Shown: positions 35,336-45,071 of the stretch, piece by piece | Position numbering within the stretch: the stretch's first letter is position 1 | How the letters are laid out: each line of letters opens with the position of its first letter | NCBI RefSeq assembly: GCF_005771495.1 | Contig: NZ_VAUW01000019.1 | Span: forward strand, 1-64,000 | DNA length: 64,000 bases | DNA from: Maribacter sp. ACAM166 | GTDB lineage: Bacteria > Bacteroidota > Bacteroidia > Flavobacteriales > Flavobacteriaceae | Reading direction: 5' to 3' | The notes under the pieces: model-generated | Database searches by the model: none | The model's input: only the letters and a program-made list of their open reading frames with translations | What the model was told of the DNA's origin: nothing | Program-made: the position numbers and the translations under genes

Positions 35336-35900
35336 TTAAATCTTAAATTTTAATACGGTCCTAAAATTACTTCTAGAGTCATTATCTATCATAAGTAGCG
35401 TGATATTATCACCATCTTTTAGTTTATTATTAAATTAAAGTTATATGCTAGTCTACTAACTAGTTGCAAGTAATCTGTAAAATAATATTCATACTGCAAG
35501 CCACCATAAATCAGCGACATAGTAATGATTTCTACCCTATCGGTTCCATTTACCACAGCCCATTTTGAATATTTGACGTAATCCCAACTAGTTGTGCAAA
35601 TAACTTTATACGATGGTTTTCTGAAAGATGATATTGCGGGTTCGTTTTTAGAATACCTAAATCATATGACCAATCGGGTCTGAATTTCTTATAATAACTG
35701 ATAAACGGTAATAAAAAAACATATCCTCTATTTTGTAAGTAGGTTATTAAGCCAAGTATTAAACGTGAAGGTTTATCAGATTCACTTTCGTACTTTTTAA
35801 CAAAAACCAAATCTCCAGAAAAAACAATATCATCTGCAAAAATAAACTCTTAGCTATATGGTTAGTACTTATACCAGGTTGAAATCTAACACCTAAACGT
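35336..35900 (-). pseudogene. Degenerate outer-membrane beta-barrel-like protein (DUF6268-like)
   Basis: Minus-strand reading in shifting frames gives one continuous protein-like trail: GVRFQPGISTNHIAKS, shift near 35845, DDIVFSGDLVFVKKY ... GYVFLLPFISYYKKF, RPDWSYDLGILKTN ... KLFAQLVGITSNIQNG, shift near 35552, VVNGTDRVEIITMSLIYGGL, YEYYFTDYLQLVSRLAYNF, shift near 35440, NKLKDGDNITLLMIDNDSRS, ending with VLKFKI and a stop at 35336. The alternating polar/aromatic strands suggest an outer-membrane barrel. I associate it with DUF6268-like proteins, but that name is tentative. At least three frameshifts and a missing N-terminus make it a pseudogene. Confidence 0.65.
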
Positions 35901-36416
35901 TGTTAATTTTTTATCATTTTTGTTTAACCCGTATGTACATACAGTAGCTGAGAATTATTTAGCTGATTCCTATCAAAAGTGGAATTCTCATTTTCAAAAC
36001 GAAGCTGTTAATTACTATAATGACCCCTCCGAATAAATACCTGCCTTCGTCCTTTAAGCGAATAGGATTATTAATCAAGCCCTAATACGGGAATATTCTA
36101 CATTAGAATTTTTAGTGGGATGGGAATAAAATTAAAATCCACTCTTGCCAAATTGCTCAACTGAGTACTGAACGCTGAACGCTGAACGCTGAACGCTGAA
36201 CGCTGAACGCTGAACGCAAAATATAAAACCAATTAGACATTTGAACTACAAAGGATTAAACACCATAGATTTATATTAAAATTATTCATGAGCAAGAAGA
36301 ACGGGTAAGGTGTATTGGTAATTTGATTTTTAATAAAAATATGCGCTCCCACACCAAAAATTATGCTAGGTAAGCACACTAAAATATCGCTTTATTATTA
36401 TAAAATATTAAGCGTG
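35901..36416. other. Non-coding region between pseudogene and DUF3570 gene
   Basis: No gene is supported on either strand. It holds the 7-bp tandem repeat at 36168-36216 and the 3' flank of the DUF3570 gene. Confidence 0.5.
36168..36216. repeat. Seven tandem copies of a 7-bp repeat
   Basis: The unit CTGAACG is repeated seven times without error, preceded by a degenerate copy CTGAGTA. The heptamer is more GC-rich than its surroundings. It lies outside genes, about 200 bp from the 3' end of the DUF3570 gene. Confidence 0.95.
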
Positions 36417-37742
36417 CTAATCCATTACAAATTTAAATCCTGCGGTTATAATACTCGAACTAAACGTAGTATCTCTATCATACTGATAGAACTTAAAGTC
36501 TATACTTTTAAGACCGAGTTTCCAAATATGTGCTTTCGTAAAGATATCGGTATACGAAATCCCTATACCCAATTGATTGGCTGAATATTTTGATAGATCG
36601 TAATCGGATGTGTAAAAGATATCGGTAGATAACGCTGTCTCATATGGGTTAAAATAATCTGCTTGCGTTTGCTGGTAGTATCGGTAAGATGGATATAACG
36701 TAAATTTATCTGAAATCTTAATCGGCACTTCGATACTTGCAGTATGTGAATCAATACCCCAATCATCAAAATAATATCTGTAAAAAGTACGTACCACAAA
36801 TGTTTCGTTGATATACCAATTTAATCTACCGCCTGCAGCCACTTTAAACCGACTATCTGGCAGTTGTTCTATAGCATCGGCTAATTGAAAATTCTCAATA
36901 AAAGAGTCTGCCACATCACCAAAATAAACACGTTGAAACGGTGTGGATAATAGTCCTTGCTGCTGAACAAAATCTAAGGCTAAAGAACCTTGTACGTTTT
37001 TACTTAAGATTTGTGAAAAACCGAATCCAACGGAATAAGAGTTTCTAGTTTCATCTATAAATTCATCAAAAATGGGACTGTAATTAGAATTACCTGTAAT
37101 AGTATTATTAGAGAAAAGCCGATTGGATAGACCGTTTGCCCCATTTGCGAAAGGCCTTAATTCTGACGGATAAATCGAATTCCATTTATCTAAATACACA
37201 TTGGCATTAACACTTACTTCCGTGTTTTTTTCATTGAATAATTTTGTAAAGCCTCCTCCAAAACCCAAGGAAAAATAATCATATTCTGAGGATACGGAAA
37301 CTTTACCCGATACTATGGTATTTCGGTCATCTGAACTATCACTATAAGACCCTGTTAAGTTGGCCCAAGTATCAGAACTTGATGCACCAGAACTAGCAAC
37401 AAAGGGGTCTGCAGGTTGCCCACCATCAAACGGCCCCACATTACTCGATGATGCAGAAGTGTATGCAGAAACACCCGCATCAATCGTAAGCACGTCATCA
37501 TCATTCAAAGGAATCGACACTACAAAAGTTCCTGTAACATCTGTTAATTCTTCGGTTCCTATACCACCACTCACCGCAGCATTATCTCCGTTTTGACTAT
37601 AATAACTAGTTAAAAAATCCACTTCTGTGGTTTCCAATACCCGCTTCTTATAGGTTTGAACTGAATCTTGACGTTGTTGCCCATAACTTACTATAAACAA
37701 TAGCAATAATGCTATAAAGCCTATGGTTTTAACTATTCTCAT
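36417..37742 (-). CDS. DUF3570 outer-membrane protein of the ApbE cluster
   Basis: 441 residues with a signal peptide (IGFIALLLLFIVSYGQ). The body is a long series of amphipathic strands (SEYDYFSLGFGGGFTKLF, YSVGFGFSQILSKNVQGSLA, AYSANQLGIGISYTD-like), ending in an aromatic strand, consistent with a beta-barrel. The DUF3570 pattern IDAGVSAYTSASSSNVG ... SSGASSSDTW is clear; the SSGAS at 117-121 resembles the Ser/Thr-Gly-Ala-Ser/Thr motif to which ApbE attaches FMN, though modification here is only inference. It is the last of four genes Trx-ApbE-DUF4266-DUF3570, 25 bp after the DUF4266 gene. Confidence 0.85.
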   Translation of the reverse strand: MRIVKTIGFIALLLLFIVSYGQQRQDSVQTYKKRVLETTEVDFLTSYYSQNGDNAAVSGGIGTEELTDVTGTFVVSIPLNDDDVLTIDAGVSAYTSASSSNVGPFDGGQPADPFVASSGASSSDTWANLTGSYSDSSDDRNTIVSGKVSVSSEYDYFSLGFGGGFTKLFNEKNTEVSVNANVYLDKWNSIYPSELRPFANGANGLSNRLFSNNTITGNSNYSPIFDEFIDETRNSYSVGFGFSQILSKNVQGSLALDFVQQQGLLSTPFQRVYFGDVADSFIENFQLADAIEQLPDSRFKVAAGGRLNWYINETFVVRTFYRYYFDDWGIDSHTASIEVPIKISDKFTLYPSYRYYQQTQADYFNPYETALSTDIFYTSDYDLSKYSANQLGIGISYTDIFTKAHIWKLGLKSIDFKFYQYDRDTTFSSSIITAGFKFVMD

Positions 37743-37767
37743 CTTTTCCGTTAGGTTATTATCTTAA

Positions 37768-37980
37768 TTAATTACAGCCGCAGCCACCACCAGTTTTTCC
37801 TCCATTTGCCCCAACAGCTGCTTCCCTATACGAGTGCATGGTAGTCACATTACGATCAACTTTCTTATCCTGTAAAACCATGTCGGGATCATTAATATTT
37901 ATTTTTTCGTATTCCTTTAAAACCGTACAGCTCCCAAAGGAAAAAGCAATAACGGTTACAATTAAAAATTTTCTAATCAT
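37768..37980 (-). CDS. DUF4266 small lipoprotein
   Basis: 70 residues. The signal ends in a lipobox FGSC (Cys17), followed by TVLKEYEKININDPDM, and the C-terminus is the Gly/Cys-rich GGKTGGGCGCN. The HSYREAAVGANGG stretch is characteristic of DUF4266. The paired Cys in the tail could bind a metal or cofactor or take part in thiol exchange with the thioredoxin encoded two genes upstream. Its start overlaps the stop of apbE by 4 bp, so the two are translationally coupled. Function is not established for the family. Confidence 0.87.
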   Translation of the reverse strand: MIRKFLIVTVIAFSFGSCTVLKEYEKININDPDMVLQDKKVDRNVTTMHSYREAAVGANGGKTGGGCGCN

Positions 37981-38957
37981 GATTTCTCTATTTCTATATT
38001 CTTTGATGTTGTAATATTTCCTTTATCATCAATAATAATACATGCTACTTTTGGTAACTGCTCTATGCGGTTTAAGCCTGCCTCTATACCCATGACAAAA
38101 ACTGAGGTTGCCAAAGCATCGGCCAATTCTGCTTTCGGAGCAAATACCGTAACACTGATTATCCCAGTAGCAGGGTATCCACTACGTGGGTCAATAATAT
38201 GGGTATATCTTATATTATTGAACGTGACATACTTCTCATAATTTCCCGAAGTAACCACAGCCCCATTGGATATTGGCAACAAGGCAAAAACTTTATTCTT
38301 GTTCATAGGATTGGTAATCGCTATGTTCCATTCCTTATTATCTGGTTGTTTCCCCCAGGTATTCATATCACCCGACGCATTTATTATACCGGACACTACA
38401 CCTTTTGAAATCAATACATCTTTAGCACTATCTGCGGCATAGCCTTTTCCTATAGCTCCGAAACCAATTTTCATTCCTATCAACTTTAGAAAAACAGTGC
38501 TATTCTCTTTATTCAAAACTATATTTTGAAAACCTACCTTCGCCACGGAATTCCTTATAGAATCTGCCGTAGGCATCACTGTCATACTACCATCAAATTT
38601 CCAAATCTTGTCCATCGATGCGTAGCTAATATCAAAAGCACCATCTGTTAACTTAGAGATTCCTATTGCCCTTTGTATCAAATTAAATAATTCAGCATCA
38701 ACCTTGACAGGATGTATACCTGCATTCCTATTGATTTCTGATGTTTGGGAATTAGCATCCCATGAAGATATTAATCGCTCAATTCTAGATATCTCATTGA
38801 CAGCCAAATCAATGTATCCATTAGCTTCTGTTGAGTCATTTGCTACAACCGTAATATCAAAACGACTTCCCATTAATTTCAGCGTGTGCTTAAAAGGTTG
38901 CTGGGCATATAGCACTCCAGCAATGAGGAGGGTGAAAATTGTCGCAGCCTTCTTCAA
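37977..38957 (-). CDS. apbE: FAD:protein FMN transferase, exported (ApbE)
   Basis: 326 residues with a signal peptide (ATIFTLLIAGVLYAQ). ApbE transfers FMN from FAD to a Thr/Ser of exported proteins using Mg2+. Visible landmarks are LMGSRFDITVVA at the N-terminus, FDISYASMDKIWKF, IGFGAIGKGYAADSAKDVL, INASGDMNTWG and THIIDPRSGYPATGI with the metal-binding region. The gene is 1 bp from the thioredoxin-like gene upstream and overlaps the DUF4266 gene downstream, so its targets are probably in the same operon. No Nqr or Rnf genes are nearby. Confidence 0.94.
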   Translation of the reverse strand: MKKAATIFTLLIAGVLYAQQPFKHTLKLMGSRFDITVVANDSTEANGYIDLAVNEISRIERLISSWDANSQTSEINRNAGIHPVKVDAELFNLIQRAIGISKLTDGAFDISYASMDKIWKFDGSMTVMPTADSIRNSVAKVGFQNIVLNKENSTVFLKLIGMKIGFGAIGKGYAADSAKDVLISKGVVSGIINASGDMNTWGKQPDNKEWNIAITNPMNKNKVFALLPISNGAVVTSGNYEKYVTFNNIRYTHIIDPRSGYPATGIISVTVFAPKAELADALATSVFVMGIEAGLNRIEQLPKVACIIIDDKGNITTSKNIEIEKS

Positions 38958-38958
38958 A

Positions 38959-39399
38959 TTATTTTATGAATGTATTCAGTTCTTCGATATAAGCCATTAC
39001 CGGTAATCTTTTGTAACTCGTTTCACCTAAAACCTTACCTGTATCGTCCATGATTACTACAAAAGGAAAAATCCCGTTCCTATTATACTTTTCTGCTAAA
39101 ACCTTGTTCCTATTGGTTTGTTCAAGAGATAAGGCATTCCTTTTTCTTCTAGGGAAATCTGCTTGTAACATCACATAATGCTCTTTGGCATATACTTTAA
39201 AATCATTTGTATTCCAAACTTCACGGTCTAATTTAATACAAGGTGTACACCAATCTGACCCTTGAAACACCAAAATTATGGGCATATCTTTTTTATTGGC
39301 CACTGCCTTGGCACTGGTAAAATCGGTTTCCCAATCTTGTGCAACGGAAGAACCTGCCCCCAAAACTACAAATAGCACTATTAAAATATATTTCTTCAT
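38959..39399 (-). CDS. Periplasmic thioredoxin-like protein
   Basis: 146 residues with a signal peptide (YILIVLFVVLGAGSSVA). The thioredoxin fold is recognised by the active site C51-T-P-C54 in FQGSDWCTPCIKLDREVW and by the cis-Pro region NGIFPFVVIMDD. It resembles DUF255/thioredoxin_7 proteins used for thiol reduction in the envelope. It is the first gene of the four-gene ApbE cluster, followed after 1 bp by apbE, so it may keep the Cys of the DUF4266 protein reduced (inference). Confidence 0.9.
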   Translation of the reverse strand: MKKYILIVLFVVLGAGSSVAQDWETDFTSAKAVANKKDMPIILVFQGSDWCTPCIKLDREVWNTNDFKVYAKEHYVMLQADFPRRKRNALSLEQTNRNKVLAEKYNRNGIFPFVVIMDDTGKVLGETSYKRLPVMAYIEELNTFIK

Positions 39400-39503
39400 T
39401 TTATTTGAATTGTATTTACTACTGAATTAGTCAACCATTGTACCTGTAACTTTCTCTTAAAGCTTAATTAAAAAGTAGTTTAGCAAGTTCTCTTAAAATC
39501 ACA

Positions 39504-40643
39504 TTACTCCCCTATCAAGCTAAACGCACCTTTTACTAAAAATTGTGCTTCCGGTTTAAAAGTTGATGTATTTTTCAAGGCTGTCATATCCTCATAATTG
39601 CCATTGGTTATAACTGCAATTTGTTTGAAATAGTAACTATTATCCTTTTTCTCGTCCAAAATAAGCACATAGGCTTGTTCTTCTACGACACTAATGGCAT
39701 TGGTAGGAAGAGATTTTTGTTTAGATGAATCTGTGATTATAGCGGCCTCCACAAACATTCCTGTTAAAAAATTGGAATCTTCATTTTCTAAATGCGCATG
39801 CACCTTAATAGTCCTATTTTTATCTATGGAGGTACCAACCAAATGAACCTCAGCCTCAAAAGTTTCCGATGATGCTTCGGGTATTCTAAACGCTACATCT
39901 TGCCCCTTTTTCACCTTCATTATATCCTTTTCAAAGACAGATAATTCTAAATGAATATGATCATTGTTAATAATTTCCATGATTGGAGTGGATGGAGAAA
40001 CAAAAGTACCTTTAGAAACATGAACTTTGGTAATGCTTCCAGAAATTGGTGCATATATGGCGGCTATCGAATTAATAGTACCCTTTTCAACTAGTTCTGG
40101 AGAAATATTGATCATGGTCAATTGCTTTCTTAGACCATTGTATTTAGCAACAGCTGTTTTATAGTCGCTTTCAGCTTTCAAAAAATTTTTCTGTGAAGAT
40201 ATATGTTCCGAAACCATGGTTTGCTGCCGATCATATTCTGCTTTTAAATAACTCAATTGACCATAAACCTCCATATACTGCTGTTGCATAGTAACAAACT
40301 CAGGATTCTCAATTGTAACCAACAGTTGTCCTTTACGCACTTGATCACCAATCAGTAAGGGTGTTTTCCTAATATAGCCGCCCATTGTAGCGCTGACCAT
40401 AGCCCTATTCTCTGGTGGAACGTCTATCATCCCTGTTGTATTCACCGTACTAGGAAAAGTTCTTACTTTAAGTACATCCAGTTCCATTTTACTCTGTTCA
40501 AACTGCTCTTGGGAGATTTGAATACGATCATCAATCATAGTAGATGGCGCTTCATTTTCTTCTGATTTTTTTTCTTTATTTCCACAATTCCAAAGTGTAG
40601 TTATTATAATAAGGACCGTTATTTTATATATGATTCTTTGCAT
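39504..40643 (-). CDS. RND efflux periplasmic adaptor (CzcB/CusB type)
   Basis: 379 residues, predicted lipoprotein with LWNC (Cys20). Order of domains: membrane-proximal strand, lipoyl half (MVSATMGGYIRKTPLLIGDQVRKGQLLVTIENPE), helical hairpin (about 120-200), second lipoyl half (IYAPISGSITKVHVSKGTFV), beta-barrel and C-terminal domain. It bridges the inner-membrane pump and the outer-membrane factor, both encoded by the gene 10 bp upstream. The heavy-metal-binding domain seen in some CusB proteins is absent. Confidence 0.92.
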   Translation of the reverse strand: MQRIIYKITVLIIITTLWNCGNKEKKSEENEAPSTMIDDRIQISQEQFEQSKMELDVLKVRTFPSTVNTTGMIDVPPENRAMVSATMGGYIRKTPLLIGDQVRKGQLLVTIENPEFVTMQQQYMEVYGQLSYLKAEYDRQQTMVSEHISSQKNFLKAESDYKTAVAKYNGLRKQLTMINISPELVEKGTINSIAAIYAPISGSITKVHVSKGTFVSPSTPIMEIINNDHIHLELSVFEKDIMKVKKGQDVAFRIPEASSETFEAEVHLVGTSIDKNRTIKVHAHLENEDSNFLTGMFVEAAIITDSSKQKSLPTNAISVVEEQAYVLILDEKKDNSYYFKQIAVITNGNYEDMTALKNTSTFKPEAQFLVKGAFSLIGE

Positions 40644-40653
40644 AGCGCAGTAT

Positions 40654-43600
40654 TTATAATGTTAAGAAATTAATGTCTACAGTAATTTGATTGTATTCTT
40701 TTAGCTTGTCTAGATATCCCAATTTTATATAATAGGCACTTTCCAAACTTTGAATGTATTGATAGAAATCAATTTCACCGTTTTTAAAACTGATTTGAGC
40801 CGTTTTTAAGATTTCCTCTGAAAGGGTAGCTCCTTCATTTTCATAATAATCAAGGGCATTTTGAATTTGCGACACTTGTTGTAGTAAGACTTGCTGTTTT
40901 GTATTTAACTGAATTTTATACTCAACAGACTCTGCTGTAGCTATTTGCTTTGCAATTTTGGATGCCTTAATCTTAGAAGCTTGACCACTAAACAACAACG
41001 GTATTTTGAGACCTAACTGATAACCATATAAATTAGTATTAAGTTGATCATTGGTACCCTGAAAATAACTTACACTAATATCTGGTAAAAGATGTTGCTT
41101 CTCAAAACTACTTTCTGCATCCCTTACCGCCTTATTATTTTCATAATACTGAACCTCAGGCGTATTTTCTACCACTAAAGGATTCAACCCTATCTTAAGG
41201 TTCAACCCATCCGCAATAAAAAGGCTATCCTCTACTTGAACTATTTTTAAGAGATTACGATAGGTAATGGACACTTCTTGAATGGCCTGCTTATAATTTA
41301 AGCCGATTTGGCGTTGTTTAGCGGCTGCGGTTATCTTTTCTAGATAATTGGTTTCGCCCAACTCAAACCGTCTGGCTGCCATAACAGAAAAATTGGCGTA
41401 CAGACTATCTAATTCCTTAAACATCGTTACCTTTTTTCGTGCTATTTGATAGTCATAATACCCCATTGTAACCCTTCTTTCTAGTGCCTTCTTTTGAATA
41501 TAAAAACCACTTTTTACTAATTTCGTTTGGGCCTTATTTACTTTTTTTTCAGAAAAGTAGGCTGTAGGGAAACGAAAATCCTGTTGAATACCAAACACTT
41601 TAAGAGGTACATTATTTGGAGCCAGGTTATTCTCATCAAATTCATAATAAACATGGGTCTTGTTAAAATTAAAGGCACTGCCAACCAATGCTTGAGATTG
41701 ATTAACTTTAAGTTCATTTGCCTTTAAACCCATATTATTCTCAATGGCTAATGGAATTAAGTCCTCCAAGTTTTTACCCTTTGGCTCTTGTCCAAAAGCT
41801 CCAGCAGTAATAAGTAAAATAACCACTCCCAAAACTTTTTTAATAGCGGTTTTAGGCAATGCACTCTTCTTTTTGACATCACTATCAAATATGGAATACA
41901 GCACGGGCAAAACAACTAAGGTTAAAATGGTAGCCGTAAACAGACCACCAATTACTACGGTTGCCAAGGGCCGCTGCACTTCTGCACCTGCATTGGTCGA
42001 AATGGCCATTGGAAGAAAGCCTAACGCCGCGGCAGATGCCGTTAGTAAAACGGCTCGTAATCTGTCTTTTGTTCCTTGTTTAACTAAATCTTCTAAATTG
42101 TCAAAAGGCTCCTTTTTTAATTCCTTGAAATGCTCAATCAATACGATTCCATTCAAAACAGCAATTCCAAAGAGTGCAATAAATCCAACTCCCGCAGAAA
42201 TACTGAAAGGCAACCCTCTCAACCATAATAACAGTACCCCACCAACAGCCGCCAAGGGTATTGCTGAGTAAATCATTAAAGCTTCCTTGACTGATTTAAA
42301 GGCGAAGTATAATAATATGAAAATCAAAACAAGGGCTATAGGGACTGCAATCAATAAACGGTCTCGTGCGCTTTGTAAATTTTCGAACTGCCCTCCATAG
42401 GTGATAGAATATCCAGCAGGTAATTTCACATTCGCGTTTATCAATTTCTGTACATCGTCAACAACAGATTGTAAATCGCGGTTACGAACATTAACACCAA
42501 CCACAATACGTCTTTTCGTATCATCCCTTGAAATTTTGGCTGCTCCCTTTTTATAAGTAATATCGGCCAATTCACTCAATGGAATTTTCCCTCCTGCTGG
42601 CACATCTACATATAAATTTTTGAGGTTGTCAATATCTTGTCTTTTATCCTTATCCAAACGTACAACCAAATCAAAACGTTTCTCACCTTCAAATACGCTT
42701 CCTGCTGTTTTACCTGCAAAACCCATGGAAACCATATCGTTCAATTCTTGAATGTTTAGTCCATACCGTGCAATTTTTGCCCGGTCGTAGTTTACGCTCA
42801 TTTCAGGCAATCCAACAATCTTCTCTACTGAAATATCGGCGGCACCCTGTACATTATGAATTAAAGTCCCGATTTCATTCCCTTTTTTTGCTAAAATATC
42901 TAAATCTGGACCAAATATTTTAATAGCTATATCGGCACGGACCCCAGTTATCAACTCATTGAAGCGCATTTCAATAGGCTGAGTAAATTCTACCTCCATA
43001 CCAGGAATAACCGCCAAAGCTTCCTTAAACTTATCTGCTAATTCATCTTTGCTAGAAGCACTGGTCCATTCTTCTTTTGGTTTGAGAATAATAATAACAT
43101 CACTCTCTTCCATAGACATGGGATCGGTGGGTACTTCGGCAGCTCCAATTCTAGTGACCACTTGTTTTACCTCCGGAAAGTTTTTGATAAGAATTTTTTC
43201 AATCTCCGTTGTAATTTCAACGGTATTACTTAATGATGTCCCCGTTTTCAAAATCGGTTGTATCACAAAATCGCCCTCGTCTAAGGTAGGTACAAACTCG
43301 CCTCCCATTGAAGTATACAAGAAAATTGAAATCGCAAGCAAAAACGCTGCTATTCCTAAAACCAATTTCTTGCTCCGCAGTGCCCAATCTATTATTGGTT
43401 CATAATTCTTGTTCAACCATTTCATTAGGCGTACTGAAATATTCTTTTCAGATTCCTTCGAAGGTTTTAAAAATAATGATGCGGCAACAGGCACATAGGT
43501 AAAGCATAATATCATTGCTCCTATCAAGGCGAAGCTAAATGTAAGCGCCATGGGTTTGAACATTTTGCCTTCTACCCCACTTAATGATAGAATAGGAATG

Positions 43601-44991
43601 AAAACAATCAATATAATCAGTTGTCCAAATATGGCAGAATTCATCATTTTAGAAGCTCCATTAAACGTGATTTTGTCTTTTAGGGCTTGTCTATCTGCTT
43701 TCGCTAGACTATTGATTTCTTGCTGTTTTCGTGTTATTTCAAAAGCAATAAATTCTACTATAATTACGGAACCATCTATAATAATTCCAAAATCAATAGC
43801 TCCTAAGCTCATCAGATTAGCATCGACACCAAAAATATACATAAGTGATAAAGCGAAAAGTAGACACAATGGAATAACCGAGGCAACTACAAGTCCAGAC
43901 CTAAAATTACCTAAAAGCAGGACCACCACAAATATGACGATTAGGCATCCTAATACTAAGTTTTCGGTTACCGTAAAGGTCGTCTTTGCTATGAGCTCAC
44001 TACGATCCAAAAACGGATTGATATAGACCCCCTTTGGTAACGATTTCGAAATTTCTGCAACACGTTCTTTTACGGCCTCAATAACTTTCTTGGAGTTCGC
44101 GTCTTTGAGCATCATGACTTGCCCCAATACTTTTTCACCTTCCCCATTACCTGTTATGGCACCAAAACGTATAGCGCTTCCAAAACCTACCGTTGCAACA
44201 TCCTTTATATAAATGGGGATTCCATTTTTATTTTTCACTACGATGTTACGAATATCCTCAAGTGAGGTAACTAATCCTTCTCCACGAATAAAATAGGCTT
44301 GATTCACTTTTTCTATATAACCACCACCAGAAACACTATTATTACTTTCTACGGCTTTAAAAACATCACTTGACGTAATATTCATGGCATTTAGTTTCTC
44401 CGTATTAATAGCAACCTCGTATTGTTTTAAAAAGCCTCCCCAAGTGTTTACCTCAACCACACCGGGAATACCGGATAACTGACGCCTTACAATCCAATCT
44501 TGTATAGTTCTTAAATCTGTTACGCTATATTCATCCTTATATTCTGGTGTTACCTCAAGTACATATTGGTAAATTTCTCCTAGACCAGTGGTTATAGGTC
44601 CCATTTGCGGAGTGCCAAATCCTGCCGGTATTTTCTCCGAAGCTGATTTTATCTTTTCGGCAATAAGTTGTCTTGGCAAATACGTTCCTAGATCATCTTC
44701 AAAAACGATGGTCACTACGGAAAGTCCAAATTTAGAGACCGAACGAATTTCCTTTACACCAGGTAAATTTGCCATTTCCAACTCTATTGGATAGGTGATA
44801 AATTGCTCCATGTCTTGCGTAGATAGATTACGGGACGTCGTAATTACCTGCACTTGGTTATTGGTTACATCTGGTACTGCACCAATGGGGATTTGAGATA
44901 GGGAATATAGCCCGTATCCTATAATAAAAACTGTAAATAAAAGAACAATAAACTTATTCTTTAAGCTGAAGTTAATGATATGTGATAGCAT
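40654..44991 (-). CDS. Heavy-metal RND pump fused to outer-membrane factor (CzcA-CzcC fusion)
   Basis: 1445 residues. Residues 1 to about 1035 are a CzcA/CusA-type HME-RND pump: N-terminal IINFSLKNKFIVLLFTVFIIG, QIPIGAVPDVTNNQVQV, and the TM4 proton relay GAIDFGIIIDGSVIIVEF near residue 400, whose two Asp fit the CzcA (Zn/Co/Cd) rather than the CusA (Cu/Ag) subtype. After the last membrane segment and a KKK linker, a second hydrophobic signal-like stretch (VLGVVILLITAGAFGQ, about 1045-1060) leads into a TolC/CzcC-like domain of about 390 residues (LIPLAIENNMGLKANELKVN ... FYQYIQSLESAYYIKLGYL). Pump and outer-membrane channel are thus one polypeptide. The operon starts with a small His-rich exported protein and ends with the adaptor. 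Confidence 0.92.
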   Translation of the reverse strand: MLSHIINFSLKNKFIVLLFTVFIIGYGLYSLSQIPIGAVPDVTNNQVQVITTSRNLSTQDMEQFITYPIELEMANLPGVKEIRSVSKFGLSVVTIVFEDDLGTYLPRQLIAEKIKSASEKIPAGFGTPQMGPITTGLGEIYQYVLEVTPEYKDEYSVTDLRTIQDWIVRRQLSGIPGVVEVNTWGGFLKQYEVAINTEKLNAMNITSSDVFKAVESNNSVSGGGYIEKVNQAYFIRGEGLVTSLEDIRNIVVKNKNGIPIYIKDVATVGFGSAIRFGAITGNGEGEKVLGQVMMLKDANSKKVIEAVKERVAEISKSLPKGVYINPFLDRSELIAKTTFTVTENLVLGCLIVIFVVVLLLGNFRSGLVVASVIPLCLLFALSLMYIFGVDANLMSLGAIDFGIIIDGSVIIVEFIAFEITRKQQEINSLAKADRQALKDKITFNGASKMMNSAIFGQLIILIVFIPILSLSGVEGKMFKPMALTFSFALIGAMILCFTYVPVAASLFLKPSKESEKNISVRLMKWLNKNYEPIIDWALRSKKLVLGIAAFLLAISIFLYTSMGGEFVPTLDEGDFVIQPILKTGTSLSNTVEITTEIEKILIKNFPEVKQVVTRIGAAEVPTDPMSMEESDVIIILKPKEEWTSASSKDELADKFKEALAVIPGMEVEFTQPIEMRFNELITGVRADIAIKIFGPDLDILAKKGNEIGTLIHNVQGAADISVEKIVGLPEMSVNYDRAKIARYGLNIQELNDMVSMGFAGKTAGSVFEGEKRFDLVVRLDKDKRQDIDNLKNLYVDVPAGGKIPLSELADITYKKGAAKISRDDTKRRIVVGVNVRNRDLQSVVDDVQKLINANVKLPAGYSITYGGQFENLQSARDRLLIAVPIALVLIFILLYFAFKSVKEALMIYSAIPLAAVGGVLLLWLRGLPFSISAGVGFIALFGIAVLNGIVLIEHFKELKKEPFDNLEDLVKQGTKDRLRAVLLTASAAALGFLPMAISTNAGAEVQRPLATVVIGGLFTATILTLVVLPVLYSIFDSDVKKKSALPKTAIKKVLGVVILLITAGAFGQEPKGKNLEDLIPLAIENNMGLKANELKVNQSQALVGSAFNFNKTHVYYEFDENNLAPNNVPLKVFGIQQDFRFPTAYFSEKKVNKAQTKLVKSGFYIQKKALERRVTMGYYDYQIARKKVTMFKELDSLYANFSVMAARRFELGETNYLEKITAAAKQRQIGLNYKQAIQEVSITYRNLLKIVQVEDSLFIADGLNLKIGLNPLVVENTPEVQYYENNKAVRDAESSFEKQHLLPDISVSYFQGTNDQLNTNLYGYQLGLKIPLLFSGQASKIKASKIAKQIATAESVEYKIQLNTKQQVLLQQVSQIQNALDYYENEGATLSEEILKTAQISFKNGEIDFYQYIQSLESAYYIKLGYLDKLKEYNQITVDINFLTL

Positions 44992-45071
44992 TTTTTCATA
45001 AAATAATCAATGTTAAATGCCCTGATTCTAAGTTAATGAATCTGGACTAAAAATAAAATTTATCGATTGTT

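Noticed and set aside
36168-36216. CRISPR or origin iterons from the 7-bp array
   Set aside because: No spacers, no DnaA boxes and no replication genes nearby; a simple tandem repeat explains it.
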